Shown here: in pieces, positions 16,573 to 26,089 of the stretch | Numbering within the stretch: the stretch's first letter is position 1 | Layout: each line of letters starts with the position of its first letter | From: Rhodomicrobium vannielii ATCC 17100 | GTDB taxonomy: Bacteria > Pseudomonadota > Alphaproteobacteria > Rhizobiales > Rhodomicrobiaceae | Direction: 5' to 3' | DNA: 64,000 nt | Assembly (NCBI RefSeq): GCF_000166055.1 | Contig: NC_014664.1 | Location: 831,927-895,926, forward strand | Notes under the pieces: model-generated | Databases searched by the model: none | What the model saw: only the letters and a program-made list of their open reading frames with translations | Told to the model about the DNA's origin: nothing | Position numbers and translations under genes: made by a program

Positions 16573-17631
16573 ATGTCAAATCGGCTTGAGGGGGTCGCGC
16601 ATCTTGCGGGGCAGACGCTTCGAACGGTGAGCTATGCCGCGCTCTACCGATATACGACGCGACGTTCACTCGCGCTTGGCGCGGATGTCGGCAAGGTGCA
16701 GCTTACGAAACCGGCGCCGGGTCTTTTCCCGTTGGTGCAGGACGTGCTGAAGCTTCAGGCGAGGGACGCGAAAGCTGTGGCCGACGGGCTTTATCCGATT
16801 CCGCAGGAGGAAAGCGGATCGTTCGCCGAGCGGATCGAATCCGTGCGCCGCATGCTCGACGACCTGCCGCAATCGGCGGAGCGGCGCGCGGAGAAGCGGT
16901 TCGACGAGGCGGCGTCGCTTCCCGAGGCGCAGGGGCTGCCCGCCTATTACACGCAGAACTTTCACTATCAGTCCGGCGGTTGGCTGACGGTCGATTCGGC
17001 GAAGCTTTACGACATTCAGGTGGAGACGCTGTTCATGGGGGCGGCGGGTGCGATGCGGCGACAGGCCATTCCGCCCATCGCCGATTTCGTGAAGGGCCGC
17101 GACCAGCGCCGGCTTCGTCTCGTGGATGTCGCATGCGGCAGCGGTCGCTTCCTTGGGCAACTCGCGCAGGCGTTTCCCGCGCTGCCGATAACCGGCACGG
17201 ACCTCAGCCAGGCTTATCTCGACGAGGCGGCCCGCTTCCTCAGCGATCGGCGGACCATCGGCTTCCGCCAGGCGAACGCCGAAGCGCTTCCCTTTGAGAC
17301 GGGGAGCTATGACATCGCGACGTGCATTTATCTTTTCCACGAACTGCCGCACGACGTGCGTCGACGCGTGGCGGGTGAGATTGCCCGCATCCTGAAGCCC
17401 GGCGGGTTGTTCGTGTTTGTCGACTCGATCCAGTGGGGCGACGTTGACGGCTACGACGGCCTGCTCGAAGCCTTTCCGCAGCGCTTCCACGAACCGTATT
17501 TCCTCGATTATTGCGCCGACGACCTCACCGGCGCGACCGGGGTTTTCGCCGAATCGGGCTTCGAGGTTCGCGACGCGTTTCCGGCCTTCCTGTCGAAGGT
17601 CGTGGTGTGTGCGAAGAAGAGCGCGAGCTAG
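16573..17631 (+). CDS. Class I SAM-dependent methyltransferase
   Basis: The 352-residue protein has an N-terminal helical region (1-165) of no recognised family and a C-terminal methyltransferase fold. The SAM-binding motif I is VDVACGSGRFLGQLA (about 182-196), followed by the acidic ITGTDLS, the post-I EALPFETGSYDIATC and RILKPGGLFVFVDS. AGAGGAG at 16561-16567 sets the ATG. Substrate unknown; the fold resembles ubiquinone/menaquinone-type C-methyltransferases but the long N-terminal part is distinctive. It is followed by a short-chain dehydrogenase on the same strand after 125 bp. Confidence 0.8.
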   Translation: MSNRLEGVAHLAGQTLRTVSYAALYRYTTRRSLALGADVGKVQLTKPAPGLFPLVQDVLKLQARDAKAVADGLYPIPQEESGSFAERIESVRRMLDDLPQSAERRAEKRFDEAASLPEAQGLPAYYTQNFHYQSGGWLTVDSAKLYDIQVETLFMGAAGAMRRQAIPPIADFVKGRDQRRLRLVDVACGSGRFLGQLAQAFPALPITGTDLSQAYLDEAARFLSDRRTIGFRQANAEALPFETGSYDIATCIYLFHELPHDVRRRVAGEIARILKPGGLFVFVDSIQWGDVDGYDGLLEAFPQRFHEPYFLDYCADDLTGATGVFAESGFEVRDAFPAFLSKVVVCAKKSAS

Positions 17632-17756
17632 CGATCAGGCGCATACCTTTGGCGACCTTGAGAAACAACATCGTGGCGGTGGCGTAAGCGCTCGCTCACC
17701 ACATATATACGAATGAAAAGTAGATATATAACACGACAGTGTTTCGGGAGACGCGC

Positions 17757-18671
17757 ATGAGAACCCCGCTCAATCGGAAGGAAAAGCGGCCCGTCCCGAG
17801 CCAGGCCGGGAGAACCGCTATCGTAACCGGCGCAAGTTCCGGCATCGGCCTTTATACTGCGCTCGGCCTCGCAAAGGCGGGGGCGAAAGTGATTCTGGTC
17901 TGCCGCAGCCAGGCGCGCGGCGAGGATGCGAAGCGGCTGATCGCGCGGCAGAGCGGCAACGAACCGGATCTGGTGCTCGCGGATTTTGCGAGTCTGAAGT
18001 CCGTTCACAACGCGGCGAAGCGCATCGCCGATGGTTATAATGAAATCCACATCCTCGTGAACAATGTCGGCGCCTTCGCGCCTATCCGTGAACTGACGGT
18101 CGACGGCTACGAAACGACCTTCGCCGTGAATCACCTCGCGCCGTTCTTGTTCACGAACACGCTCATTCCGACGCTCGCGGGCAGCGGCGAGGAACGCCGC
18201 AAGGCGCGCATCGTGACCGTGGCCTCGAACGCCTCCAATCGCGCCTCCATCGATTTCGGCGACCTCATGGCGAGCCGCCGCTACAGCGTGTTCGGCGCCT
18301 ATGCGCAATCGAAGCTGGCGAATGTGCTTTTCACGGTGGAGCTTGCGCGCCGCCTTCCACCGAAGCCCGTGACGGCGAACTGTCTGCATCCGGGCGTCGT
18401 TGGGACGGGTATCGGCAATCTGGGCGGTGTTATGGGTGCGGCGTGGTCGCTTTTGAAGCCGCTGGTGCTTACGCCAGAGCAGGGGGCGGAAAACTCGCTC
18501 TATGTCGCGACCGCGCCGGAAATTGAAGGCAAGAGCGGGCTTTACTTCGTGAAAGAGCGCCCAGCACGGCCGAACCCCATCGCGGAAGACGCCCACGCCG
18601 CGCGGCGGCTGTGGACGGAAAGCGAGCGTCTCGTCGAGGCCGCGCTTGAGAAGACGCATGCTTCGGCGTGA
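17757..18671 (+). CDS. Short-chain dehydrogenase/reductase (retinol dehydrogenase-like)
   Basis: This 304-residue SDR has the nucleotide motif TGASSGIGLYTALGLAKAGA, NNVGAF in place of NNAG, a serine in VASNASN and the catalytic YAQSK. The arginine in VCRSQARGE points to NADP(H). The architecture matches the RDH/WWOX-like subgroup often annotated as protochlorophyllide-reductase-like or retinol dehydrogenase-like. GGGAG at 17746-17750 sets the ATG at 17757. The region before it is A+T-rich with a TATATAC/GTAGATATATA inverted repeat and probably holds its own promoter. The substrate is unknown. Confidence 0.85.
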   Translation: MRTPLNRKEKRPVPSQAGRTAIVTGASSGIGLYTALGLAKAGAKVILVCRSQARGEDAKRLIARQSGNEPDLVLADFASLKSVHNAAKRIADGYNEIHILVNNVGAFAPIRELTVDGYETTFAVNHLAPFLFTNTLIPTLAGSGEERRKARIVTVASNASNRASIDFGDLMASRRYSVFGAYAQSKLANVLFTVELARRLPPKPVTANCLHPGVVGTGIGNLGGVMGAAWSLLKPLVLTPEQGAENSLYVATAPEIEGKSGLYFVKERPARPNPIAEDAHAARRLWTESERLVEAALEKTHASA

Positions 18672-18722
18672 GCTTGGCGGGCGTTGGGAGCGAACGCTGA
18701 AGCACGAAAGACGCCCAGCGCT

Positions 18723-18953
18723 TTACGTCGGGCGTCGCAGCCTGAGGACGCGATCAGGATCGTTATCGCGCCCGTGAGATTCGGAAGCGGGTTTTAAACC
18801 CTCGTGCCGTAAACACACGCGGCGCAACGCTGGAAGTATTCCGTCGTCGATCAGCTTTTCTGCCTCAAAACCGAATTTCTTCAACGCAGGGCGATCTAGT
18901 GGTCCAATCAGTCTCGAACGCCAACGATAATCAGCATCCCTTTCAAGCAGCAC
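18723..18953 (-). CDS. Doubtful small hypothetical protein
   Basis: A GTG-initiated 76-codon frame rich in charged residues (LLERDADYRWRSRLIGPLDR at the start). It runs out of the inner part of the palindromic repeat at 18896-19058, so its first third is repeat sequence. I recognise no family. It may be a relic or a chance frame. Confidence 0.25.
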   Translation of the reverse strand: MLLERDADYRWRSRLIGPLDRPALKKFGFEAEKLIDDGILPALRRVCLRHEGLKPASESHGRDNDPDRVLRLRRPT

Positions 18954-19058
18954 TTGAGTGACCTTACGACCACTAGCATAATTCTAGAGAAGCTTCGATT
19001 TGACATTTGAGCGGGAACTCGCGTTACCGCATCTCAAATGTCAAATTCGCTCCACTAG
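18896..19058. repeat. Composite palindromic repeat, copy 2 (two hairpins)
   Basis: Read on the minus strand this element starts CTAGTGGAGCGAATTTGACA at 19058, closes its first hairpin at 18984, and continues with a second unit CTAGTGGTC...GGACCACTAG (18976-18896). The first 26 bases are identical to the copy at 11452-11617 and the second unit keeps its ends, while the loops diverge. The leading CTAG supplies the TAG stop of the DEAD-box helicase, as it does for the dioxygenase in copy 1. Confidence 0.82.
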
Positions 19059-20539
19059 CTCGCGACGCGAACCGGGCGCATCAGGAAGGCTGGCACATGA
19101 TCGCCAAGCCCGACGACCGGGGCGGATGTTGCGGGCGGGAGCAGTTCGCGATGATAGCGCGACACGCTCGAACCATCGCCATTGCGTCGGTTGCGCGCGG
19201 GGCGCTCTGCGGTTGCAGCGGCGGGTGCCGAGCGAACTTCACCAGCCGGTTCCGCACGTTGACGGATCGGGCGAACCTCAGCGGTTTCCCGCGGCTCGGT
19301 GGTTGCGACGGCGGCTTCCTTGCTCCGACCTCGTCCGGCACCGCCGCGTTCACCGCGACGTGACCGCTCGCGGCGTTCGCTGAAGTCGGTGGCTGCGAGG
19401 TTCTCGGTCGAAGGCTCGCCATCGATCCACTCGATCTTCGCCTTGCAGAGATTTTCGATGGCGCGAACGCCTTTCATCTCCTTCGGCGTAACGATCATGG
19501 CGGCGTATCCGTCGCGGCCCGCGCGGCCGGTGCGGCCGATACGATGCACATAATCCTCAGGGCTGATCGGCACGTCGAAGTTGAACACGTGGCTCACTTC
19601 GGGGATGTCGAGGCCGCGCGCGGCGACGTCGGACGCCGCCAGGTAGGTGATTTCGCCCTTCCGGAAGGCTTCGAGCGTCGCCGTGCGTTGGCGCTGGTCG
19701 AGATCGCCGTGGAGAGCACCCGCGTTGAAGCCATGCTTGACGAGGGACTTATGAAGAACGGCGACATCGCGCTTGCGATTGCAGAAGATGATCGCGTTCT
19801 GGATCGTAGAGACCTCGGATCGCATCAGCTCGCGGAGCACGTGGCGCTTCGTCTTCGAATCGGCGGGGGAGAATTTGAGCTTCTGCGTGATGTTTTTCGC
19901 CGCAGTAGCCGGGGCGCTGACGCGGACCTGCTCGGGGTTCTTGAGGAACTGGTCGGTCAACTTCTGGATTTCTGGCGGCATGGTCGCCGAGAAGAACAGC
20001 GTCTGCCGCGAGGGCGGAAGCAGCTTGCAGATACGCTCGATGTCGGGGATGAAGCCCATGTCGAGCATGCGGTCCGCTTCGTCGATGACGAGGTAATCGA
20101 CCGCGTTCATGAGAAGCTTGCCGCGTCCGAAATGGTCGAGCAACCGTCCCGGCGTTGCGATGAGAATGTCCGCACCGCGTTCGAGCTTCTTTTCCTGATC
20201 GTCGAAGGACACGCCGCCGATGAGAAGCGCGACCGTGAGCTTGTGCTGCGAACCGAGCGTCTCGAAGGCTTCGGCTACCTGCGCTGCCAGTTCGCGCGTC
20301 GGCTCAAGGATGAGCGAGCGCGGCATGCGGGCGCGGGCGCGCCCCTGTTCGAGCATGTTCAGCAGCGGTAGAACGAAGGAGGCCGTCTTGCCAGTTCCCG
20401 TCTGGGCGATGCCGACGACATCGCGGCCCTCTAGGGCGAAGGGGATTGCCTGGGCTTGAATTGGGGTGGGTGTGGTATACCCTGCTGCATCGATGGCAGC
20501 CAGCACTTTGTCGCTGAGCTTAAGGTCTTTAAAAGTCAT
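19055..20539 (-). CDS. DEAD-box ATP-dependent RNA helicase (RhlE-like)
   Basis: The 494-residue helicase carries all core motifs in order: Q-motif (YTTPTPIQAQAIP), AQTGTGKT, PTRELA, TPGRLLDH, DEAD, SAT, HGDLDQRQR, DVAARGLDIP and HRIGRTGRAGR. These end near residue 370. The remaining 120 residues are Arg/Gly/Ala-rich and basic, a tail that in RhlE-type helicases binds RNA. It unwinds RNA duplexes, for example in ribosome assembly or cold adaptation. ATG 20539 is preferred to an upstream GTG at 20563. The TAG stop is contributed by a palindromic repeat, so the tail end (FLMRPVRVAS) may have been altered by that insertion. Confidence 0.92.
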   Translation of the reverse strand: MTFKDLKLSDKVLAAIDAAGYTTPTPIQAQAIPFALEGRDVVGIAQTGTGKTASFVLPLLNMLEQGRARARMPRSLILEPTRELAAQVAEAFETLGSQHKLTVALLIGGVSFDDQEKKLERGADILIATPGRLLDHFGRGKLLMNAVDYLVIDEADRMLDMGFIPDIERICKLLPPSRQTLFFSATMPPEIQKLTDQFLKNPEQVRVSAPATAAKNITQKLKFSPADSKTKRHVLRELMRSEVSTIQNAIIFCNRKRDVAVLHKSLVKHGFNAGALHGDLDQRQRTATLEAFRKGEITYLAASDVAARGLDIPEVSHVFNFDVPISPEDYVHRIGRTGRAGRDGYAAMIVTPKEMKGVRAIENLCKAKIEWIDGEPSTENLAATDFSERRERSRRGERGGAGRGRSKEAAVATTEPRETAEVRPIRQRAEPAGEVRSAPAAATAERPARNRRNGDGSSVSRYHRELLPPATSAPVVGLGDHVPAFLMRPVRVAS

Positions 20540-20910
20540 ATCCCGTTGGGTTTTTGGAACCACGTCATCATGGGTTCAGTGAGTATCATCCGCACAATGC
20601 AGATCGATGACAGCATGCGTCAGGCACTAGTATCCAGCGTCGCATTAGCGGGCAGATTGCGACCCACATCGGATTACCATGCTGCCTGGAAGTGCTGCGA
20701 TGGCAGAATTTCAAGATTCTGCCTTGACGCTTGACGCGAATATGATCGCAACGCCAACCGCAGTCAACCCCGTAACCGGCCGTTTAAGCCCGCGAGTTCC
20801 GCTTCGATCAAAAATATGCGAGGGGTGTTGCAAACCGAGAAGAGAGTTCGGCGTCAACCTGACGCTGGGGGCTGGCGAGGGCGGATATTCGATCAAGCTT
20901 TGGCTCGGGC
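20540..20910. other. Non-coding region between helicase and tRNA-Ser
   Basis: No gene is recognised. It must contain the helicase promoter. An isolated CACTAG at about 20626 faintly recalls the end of the palindromic repeat, but no partner arm follows. Confidence 0.35.
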
Positions 20911-21000
20911 TGGCGGAGAGAGAGGGATTCGAACCCTCGAGACGGTTTCCCGCCTACACACTTTCCAGGCGTGCGCCTTCAACCACTCGGCCACCTCTCC
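20911..21000 (-). tRNA. tRNA-Ser (GGA)
   Basis: The minus strand gives a 90-nt class II tRNA. GGAGAGG is the acceptor 5' strand, the anticodon GGA is at 20966-20964, a long variable arm follows, the T-loop is GGTTCGAATCC, and CCA is encoded at 20913-20911. Confidence 0.97.
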
Positions 21001-21431
21001 AGACGCGCCGGACGAACCGAAGCCGAAGCAGCGCGAGGCCGCACTATAGCGATCAGTGAGACGCCCGCAAGGCCCGATGCGTGGTTTTTTATCGCTCTGT
21101 CCGCTTCTTTTTTTGGGGGATGGAGTGGCGATTGGCAATCCGATGGCACCGCTTCTCAACGGTCCCTGCGTCGGCCTCAGGTCGGCGCGTCTCATTGCGA
21201 TGTGGCATTAAGAAAACAGTCGCAAAGTCGCCGCATTCTTTTTTCGAAGCCTTCTAAAAAGGCCCTCATATTGCCACAACCGAAAGGCCATCTTCGCGCA
21301 AGGCTCCCGGCTCCCGGTTGTTGGATTTGACGACGATAGGCTGCGTCACGAGGCGCAGATTTCTCGTAACAAAAAAAGACAAATTAGGGTTGCACAAGCG
21401 CGCATCCTTCTTTTTCGGGATCGGCAGTCAA
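21001..21431. other. Non-coding region upstream of the YfhO-like gene
   Basis: No protein-like frame stands out. It holds the tRNA-Ser promoter side, a T-rich stretch near 21085-21115 and the presumed promoter of the membrane protein gene. An in-frame start at 21318 would extend that protein by 38 residues, but the added part is not membrane-like. Confidence 0.35.
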
Positions 21432-23825
21432 ATGAAGTTACGGTATCTCGGCGGCTACACTGCGGCATTCATCGCGGTCGCGTTCGGTTGGTTCATCTTC
21501 TCATGGCCATGGCTGTCGGGGGACGTCACGATCCCTTATGACGCGAAGGCGCATTTCCAGCCGCAGCTTCAATTTCTGGCGAACGCGCTCCATACGGGGC
21601 AGTCGCCGTTCTGGGCGCCGAATGTGTTCGGCGGATCGCCGCAGATTGCCGATCCGCAATCGTTGATCTTTTCGCCAGCCTTCCTGCTCGCCTACTTTGA
21701 CGCCGCCCCGAGCTTCAGGCAACTCGATTTCTATTGCTTTCTGTTGCTGGGGTTGAGCGCGGTTTCGGTGCTCATGCTGTTTCGCGACCGGGGCTGGCAC
21801 CCAGCGGCGGCTGCGGTGGCGGCGCTCGGCGCGGCGTTCGGCGGCTCGGCGATCTGGCGCATCCAGCATATCGCACAGATCGAAGCCTTCGCGTTCTTTT
21901 TGCTCTGCCTGTGGTTGCTGGCGCGCGCGCTCGACCGCAAGTCGATCCTCTACGGCACGCTTGCCGGTGTCGCGGCTGCGGGAATGGTCATCCAGCCCGG
22001 ACAGATCGCGCTGATCGGCGCCTATGTGCTGCTGGGCTACGCGATCCATCACTGGGCGACGGCGCCGCGCTTCTGGCAATCGGTGCGGCAGAGCATCTTG
22101 CCGCTCGCTGGGGGAACCATCGCGGCCACGCTCATCGCGGCGGGGCCGATCCTGCTCGCTCTCCTGTTCGTGGAGCATTCGAACCGGCCTGAAATCCCGT
22201 TCGACGAGGCGGCGCGCGGCGCGCTGCACCCGGCGTCGCTCCTGACAACGCTCATCCCCGATCTTTTCGGCGTAAAGACCGAGGAGCCCTATTGGGGCCC
22301 GGCGAGCATCGAGTGGCCCGCAGACTGGCTCGCGATGACGGAGAACATGGGCCAGCTCTATATCGGCGCGCTGCCGGTGCTTCTGCTGCTCGGCGTCGGC
22401 TTCCTCAAGGGGCGCATCTTCGCGCGTGAAATCCGCTTCTTCACGCTCGCCATCTTGGGCCTTCAGCTTTACGCGCTCGGCCGCTATACGGGCGTTTTCA
22501 CACTCCTCTATTATTATCTGCCGGGCGTGGACATGTTCCGCAGGCCCGCCGACGCGACCTATGCGCTCTGCGCCATGACGGCGATCCTCGGTGGCTACAT
22601 GCTTCACCGTGTCCTCACCGGCGCGGATGAGTTCACGCGTGAGCAGACGAAGTGGCTCGCGTTCGGGATCGCGGGCTTGTGCCTCACGGGACTTGGTGTC
22701 GCGGCTTTCCATGAGCATTTTCGCGACGCGTTGGAGCCGGTGGCGATGGCGCTCGCCGTATTCGCGGTCGGATGGGGCACGCTTGTCTTCGCGCGACGGC
22801 ATGCAGCAGGGCAGGGCGCGTTGGCCGTCCTCGCTCTTGCCGGTTTCATGACGGCAGATCTCGTCATCAACAACGGTCCCAATCGCTCGACCGCGTTGCC
22901 GCCCTCCACCTATGACGAGTTGCGCGTGGATTCGAAGAACGAGACGCTCGCGCTGCTGAAGGAGCGGCTGTCACAGCCTCCCGGATCGGCGCGGCGCGAC
23001 CGCGTGGAACTTGTCGGTCTCGGGTTCGAATGGCCAAACACGAGCCTCGTTCACGGCTTCGACCACTCGCTCGGATACAATCCGCTGCGCATAGCGGAGT
23101 TCGTGGAGGCGATGGGCGACGTGGAAACGACCGCGGAAACCTATCAGCGCGACTTCACGCCGCTGTTCCCATCCTACCGCTCGACGCTCGCCGACATGAT
23201 GGGCATTCGCTATATTGCCATCGACGAGCCGATCGAGCACCTCGACAAGCAGTTGAAACCGGGTGATGTCCAACTCGTTGCGCACACGAAAGATGCCTAC
23301 GTTTATGAGAACCCGCGCGCGTTGCCGCGTGTGCTCTTCGCCTTCGACTGGCAGCCCGCGAACTTCACGCAGCTCAAGAAGGATGGCCGCTGGCCCGTCT
23401 TCGATCCACGGCGCACGGTGCTGTTCCACGCCGAACGTCCGCAAATGGTCATCCTGCCGCCGAAACCTGTGTCCATGCCGGAGGCGCGGACTGCGCTCCG
23501 GACCTATCAGAATACTATCGTCGAGGTGGAGGTCGAAACGCCTGCGGCCGGTTTCGTCGTCCTGAATGACAACTGGCATCCCTGGTGGTTTGGAACAGTT
23601 GACGGCAAGCCAGCCGACATCTACCGCGCGAACGTCCTGTTCCGTGCGATCCAGGTGCCTGCGGGCAAGCATCTCGTGCGTTTTGAATTCAAGCCGGTGG
23701 AAGGCGCGATCAGGGAAGTCCGCGCGCGCCTCGAAGGGAAATCGCTGGAGCCGGGCCTGCCGCAGCGGACGCCGCGGATCAGGCCTGAGGCCAGCCTGCC
23801 GGTTGCGCCGAGGCCCGCTGGCTAA
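21432..23825 (+). CDS. Large polytopic membrane protein, YfhO-like
   Basis: The 797-residue protein has an N-terminal signal-anchor, about a dozen membrane segments up to residue 490, and a soluble C-terminal part of some 300 residues. Early motifs YDAKAHFQPQLQFLANAL and FWAPNVFGGSPQIADPQS and the later VLNDNWHPWWFGTVDG are typical of YfhO/DUF2079-like proteins thought to transfer sugars from lipid carriers to envelope glycans. The ATG at 21432 (MKLRYLGGY) begins the first membrane segment; its ribosome site is weak. Its 3' end overlaps the convergent ChbG-like gene by 47 bp. The next three genes handle lipid-linked sugars, which supports the role. Confidence 0.75.
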   Translation: MKLRYLGGYTAAFIAVAFGWFIFSWPWLSGDVTIPYDAKAHFQPQLQFLANALHTGQSPFWAPNVFGGSPQIADPQSLIFSPAFLLAYFDAAPSFRQLDFYCFLLLGLSAVSVLMLFRDRGWHPAAAAVAALGAAFGGSAIWRIQHIAQIEAFAFFLLCLWLLARALDRKSILYGTLAGVAAAGMVIQPGQIALIGAYVLLGYAIHHWATAPRFWQSVRQSILPLAGGTIAATLIAAGPILLALLFVEHSNRPEIPFDEAARGALHPASLLTTLIPDLFGVKTEEPYWGPASIEWPADWLAMTENMGQLYIGALPVLLLLGVGFLKGRIFAREIRFFTLAILGLQLYALGRYTGVFTLLYYYLPGVDMFRRPADATYALCAMTAILGGYMLHRVLTGADEFTREQTKWLAFGIAGLCLTGLGVAAFHEHFRDALEPVAMALAVFAVGWGTLVFARRHAAGQGALAVLALAGFMTADLVINNGPNRSTALPPSTYDELRVDSKNETLALLKERLSQPPGSARRDRVELVGLGFEWPNTSLVHGFDHSLGYNPLRIAEFVEAMGDVETTAETYQRDFTPLFPSYRSTLADMMGIRYIAIDEPIEHLDKQLKPGDVQLVAHTKDAYVYENPRALPRVLFAFDWQPANFTQLKKDGRWPVFDPRRTVLFHAERPQMVILPPKPVSMPEARTALRTYQNTIVEVEVETPAAGFVVLNDNWHPWWFGTVDGKPADIYRANVLFRAIQVPAGKHLVRFEFKPVEGAIREVRARLEGKSLEPGLPQRTPRIRPEASLPVAPRPAG

Positions 23826-24582
23826 GCGCGGCGAAGGCGGGACTGCGCAGCCAGTCATACTCCCGGATGCGGGCGGCTCTGATGGGATCGCTGTCCGCGT
23901 CGCCGCCGCCGGGCTTGGCCACATGGCACATGATGAGAGGCCATGCGCCGGCCGCGCTGTCGAGCCATCCCTGCCAGAGTTGCGGAAGGCTCGCTTTTTC
24001 TGAGAAGTCGTAAACGCCTGCGAAATCCGTGTTGGTGATGTGGCCGTGCTCCTCGGCTAGCTTCGAGAGCCGCTCGGCCCCAGTTCGGGCGATCACGGCC
24101 GCCTTCGTGCCGCGCTTGATCTTCGGCGTGCAGATGCGAAGGCCGATGAGCCGCGCATTGCCTGCGTAACGATCGGACAGCACGTCCACGAGAACTTCCG
24201 CCACGCCGGGCAGATGATGCACGTGCTGGTGGCCGTCTACGAAATGCGGCGCTGCGCCCATGCCCTCCTCATAGATAAGAAGCTGCTTCGCGATGGCCTG
24301 ACGCACGAGCTTGAGATCGAGGCGGCGCGCATGGGACAAGGCGATGAGCGTCGGTAGGCGATGGTCCGCCCTCTTGCCTTCCGCGAACGGACTGGTGAGG
24401 TCGAGATGCAGGCCGCGAGACAGCGGCGCGTTCCTCAGCGAGCGCGCCGCGACCATCCATCGCGGCGAAAGCACCATGGCGCTCGCGGCGGTCACGACAC
24501 CCTTGTCGGCCAGTTCGAGGATCGCGGCGTCTACGCGGTCGTCCAGCGCGTAGTCGTCCGCGTTGATAATGATGTTTTTCAT
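23779..24582 (-). CDS. ChbG/HpnK-family carbohydrate deacetylase
   Basis: This 267-residue protein opens with IIINADDYALDD, whose two Asp residues bind the metal, and has DGHQHVHHLPGV near residues 115-126 with the metal histidines. The family (YdjC-like) deacetylates N-acetylated sugars; the HpnK branch acts in hopanoid side-chain synthesis. It is the last gene of a GT2-gtrA-deacetylase operon, five bases after gtrA. No other hopanoid gene is in the window, so the substrate is more safely called a lipid-linked or free amino sugar. Confidence 0.85.
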   Translation of the reverse strand: MKNIIINADDYALDDRVDAAILELADKGVVTAASAMVLSPRWMVAARSLRNAPLSRGLHLDLTSPFAEGKRADHRLPTLIALSHARRLDLKLVRQAIAKQLLIYEEGMGAAPHFVDGHQHVHHLPGVAEVLVDVLSDRYAGNARLIGLRICTPKIKRGTKAAVIARTGAERLSKLAEEHGHITNTDFAGVYDFSEKASLPQLWQGWLDSAAGAWPLIMCHVAKPGGGDADSDPIRAARIREYDWLRSPAFAALSQRASAQPAGWPQA

Positions 24583-24587
24583 GAGAG

Positions 24588-24971
24588 CTAGCCTTGCGGC
24601 TGAGCGAAGGCCCAGAGCTTCGAGAGGAGGAACGTGGCGACAGCGACACCCAAAATCACGGCCGCAAGCATTGGAAGATAATAGGTCGAGCCGAATACGC
24701 GCAAGAGCTCCGCGTAGGCGGCCTGATTGATCGCAAACCCGGCGAAAGCGACAGCGAAGAAGCGCCGCCTGGCCACGCCGAGGCTCTCACGTGACACGGG
24801 AAAGGTAAAGCGCGAATGACCTGCGAAACTCACAAAGAAGGCCACGCCGAAACCGATCACGTTCGCGGCGAGCGGCGGAAGGAGGAGAAGTTCAACCACC
24901 AGCGCGACGACGCCAAGATGCGTGAGCGCGGCGGCGCAGCCGACGGCGACGAAAATCGCGATCTGCCGCAT
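24588..24971 (-). CDS. GtrA-family flippase-like membrane protein
   Basis: This 127-residue protein has four membrane segments (about 3-25, 31-51, 70-90, 97-118) with FGVAFFVSFAGHSRFTF between the second and third, the usual GtrA signature. GtrA proteins are thought to flip polyprenyl-phosphate sugars across the inner membrane. The ATG overlaps the glycosyltransferase stop by one base (TAATG), and the two genes form the classic GT2-GtrA pair. Confidence 0.88.
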   Translation of the reverse strand: MRQIAIFVAVGCAAALTHLGVVALVVELLLLPPLAANVIGFGVAFFVSFAGHSRFTFPVSRESLGVARRRFFAVAFAGFAINQAAYAELLRVFGSTYYLPMLAAVILGVAVATFLLSKLWAFAQPQG

Positions 24972-26002
24972 TACGAATGCCTGCCCGTTTCGGTTTCGGA
25001 GGCCCGCGCGTCGGCTACGAAAGCGGACGCGTCGTAGACCGGAGAGGCCGCATGCGGTGGCGACTTCACGCGGCTGTCCTCTGCGACGATGTAGATCGGG
25101 CGCTGCTTGGCTTCCTCGAAGGTGCGTCCGAGATATTCCGCGATGACGCCGAGCGCCAGAAGTTGCACCCCCGACAGGAACATCATGCCAACGGCTAGCG
25201 TCGGCCAGCCCGGCACGCGGCCGCCCACCACATAGTGCTCGAAAAGGAGGTAGCAGCCGTAAAGGAAGGCGGTGCTCGATATGACGAGCCCGGTCAGTGA
25301 GACGAGGCGCAGCGGCACGACGCTGAACGAGGTAAGCCCCGTAAAGGCGAGCTTGAAGAGCTGCCGCCAGGTGAATTTCGTCACGCCCGCGACGCGTGGC
25401 TCCGGCTGGAACGGCACGAGAACCGTGCGGAAACCGACCCAGGCGAAAAGCCCCTTCATTTGCCGGTTCCGCTCCGGCAGCGCGTTGATGGCATCGACCA
25501 CCTTGCGGTCGATGAGCCGGAAGTCGCCCGCGTCCGGTGGGATGACCACATGGCTGCCCGCCTGCATCAGCCAGTAATACCCGGCCTTGAAACGGCGTTT
25601 CGTCCAGCTTTCGAGGCGCTCGTTCTGCACGCCCGCAACGACCTCAGCGCCTTCGCGCCATTTATCGAGGAACACCGAGATGAGGGCTGGGGGATGCTGG
25701 CCGTCAGAATCCATCAGGATGACGGCATCGCCCGCCGCCGTCCTGAGCCCCGCCGACAACGCCGCCTCCTTGCCGAAATTGCGCGAAAAGCGAACGTAGC
25801 GGAGCGAGGGCTGCTTCGCGCAAAGGTCGAGCATCACTTCGCGCGTGCCGTCGGTGCTGCCGTCATCGATGACCACGATTTCATGCGCGAAGCCGGTATT
25901 TGCGAGCGCATGCAGAATGGAAGAGACGACAACGGGCAGCCCTTCGCTTTCATTATAGGCGGGAAGGACGACCGAGATCAGTGTGGGGCGACGCGTATCC
26001 AT
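24971..26002 (-). CDS. GT2 glycosyltransferase, polyprenyl-phosphate sugar synthase type
   Basis: The 343-residue enzyme has a DPM1/GtrB-like catalytic domain with SVVLPAYNESEGLP, IDDGSTDGTREVM, FGKEAALSAGL and LMDSDGQHPP, then two C-terminal membrane segments near residues 235-305. It should transfer a sugar from a nucleotide donor to polyprenyl phosphate at the cytosolic face; GtrA then flips the product. ATG 26002 is chosen over GTG 26008. It is the first gene of the three-gene operon. Confidence 0.9.
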   Translation of the reverse strand: MDTRRPTLISVVLPAYNESEGLPVVVSSILHALANTGFAHEIVVIDDGSTDGTREVMLDLCAKQPSLRYVRFSRNFGKEAALSAGLRTAAGDAVILMDSDGQHPPALISVFLDKWREGAEVVAGVQNERLESWTKRRFKAGYYWLMQAGSHVVIPPDAGDFRLIDRKVVDAINALPERNRQMKGLFAWVGFRTVLVPFQPEPRVAGVTKFTWRQLFKLAFTGLTSFSVVPLRLVSLTGLVISSTAFLYGCYLLFEHYVVGGRVPGWPTLAVGMMFLSGVQLLALGVIAEYLGRTFEEAKQRPIYIVAEDSRVKSPPHAASPVYDASAFVADARASETETGRHS

Positions 26003-26089
26003 GGACACTCTGAGAAAGCGCTCTAGCGCAACTCACTTAGCTTATGACGCGCTCCACTGCAATCAATGGGCGTCGCACCGCCTCTTCGC

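Noticed and set aside
21501-22802. 433-codon minus-strand frame
   Set aside because: Charged, repetitive translation antisense to a well-defined polytopic membrane protein.
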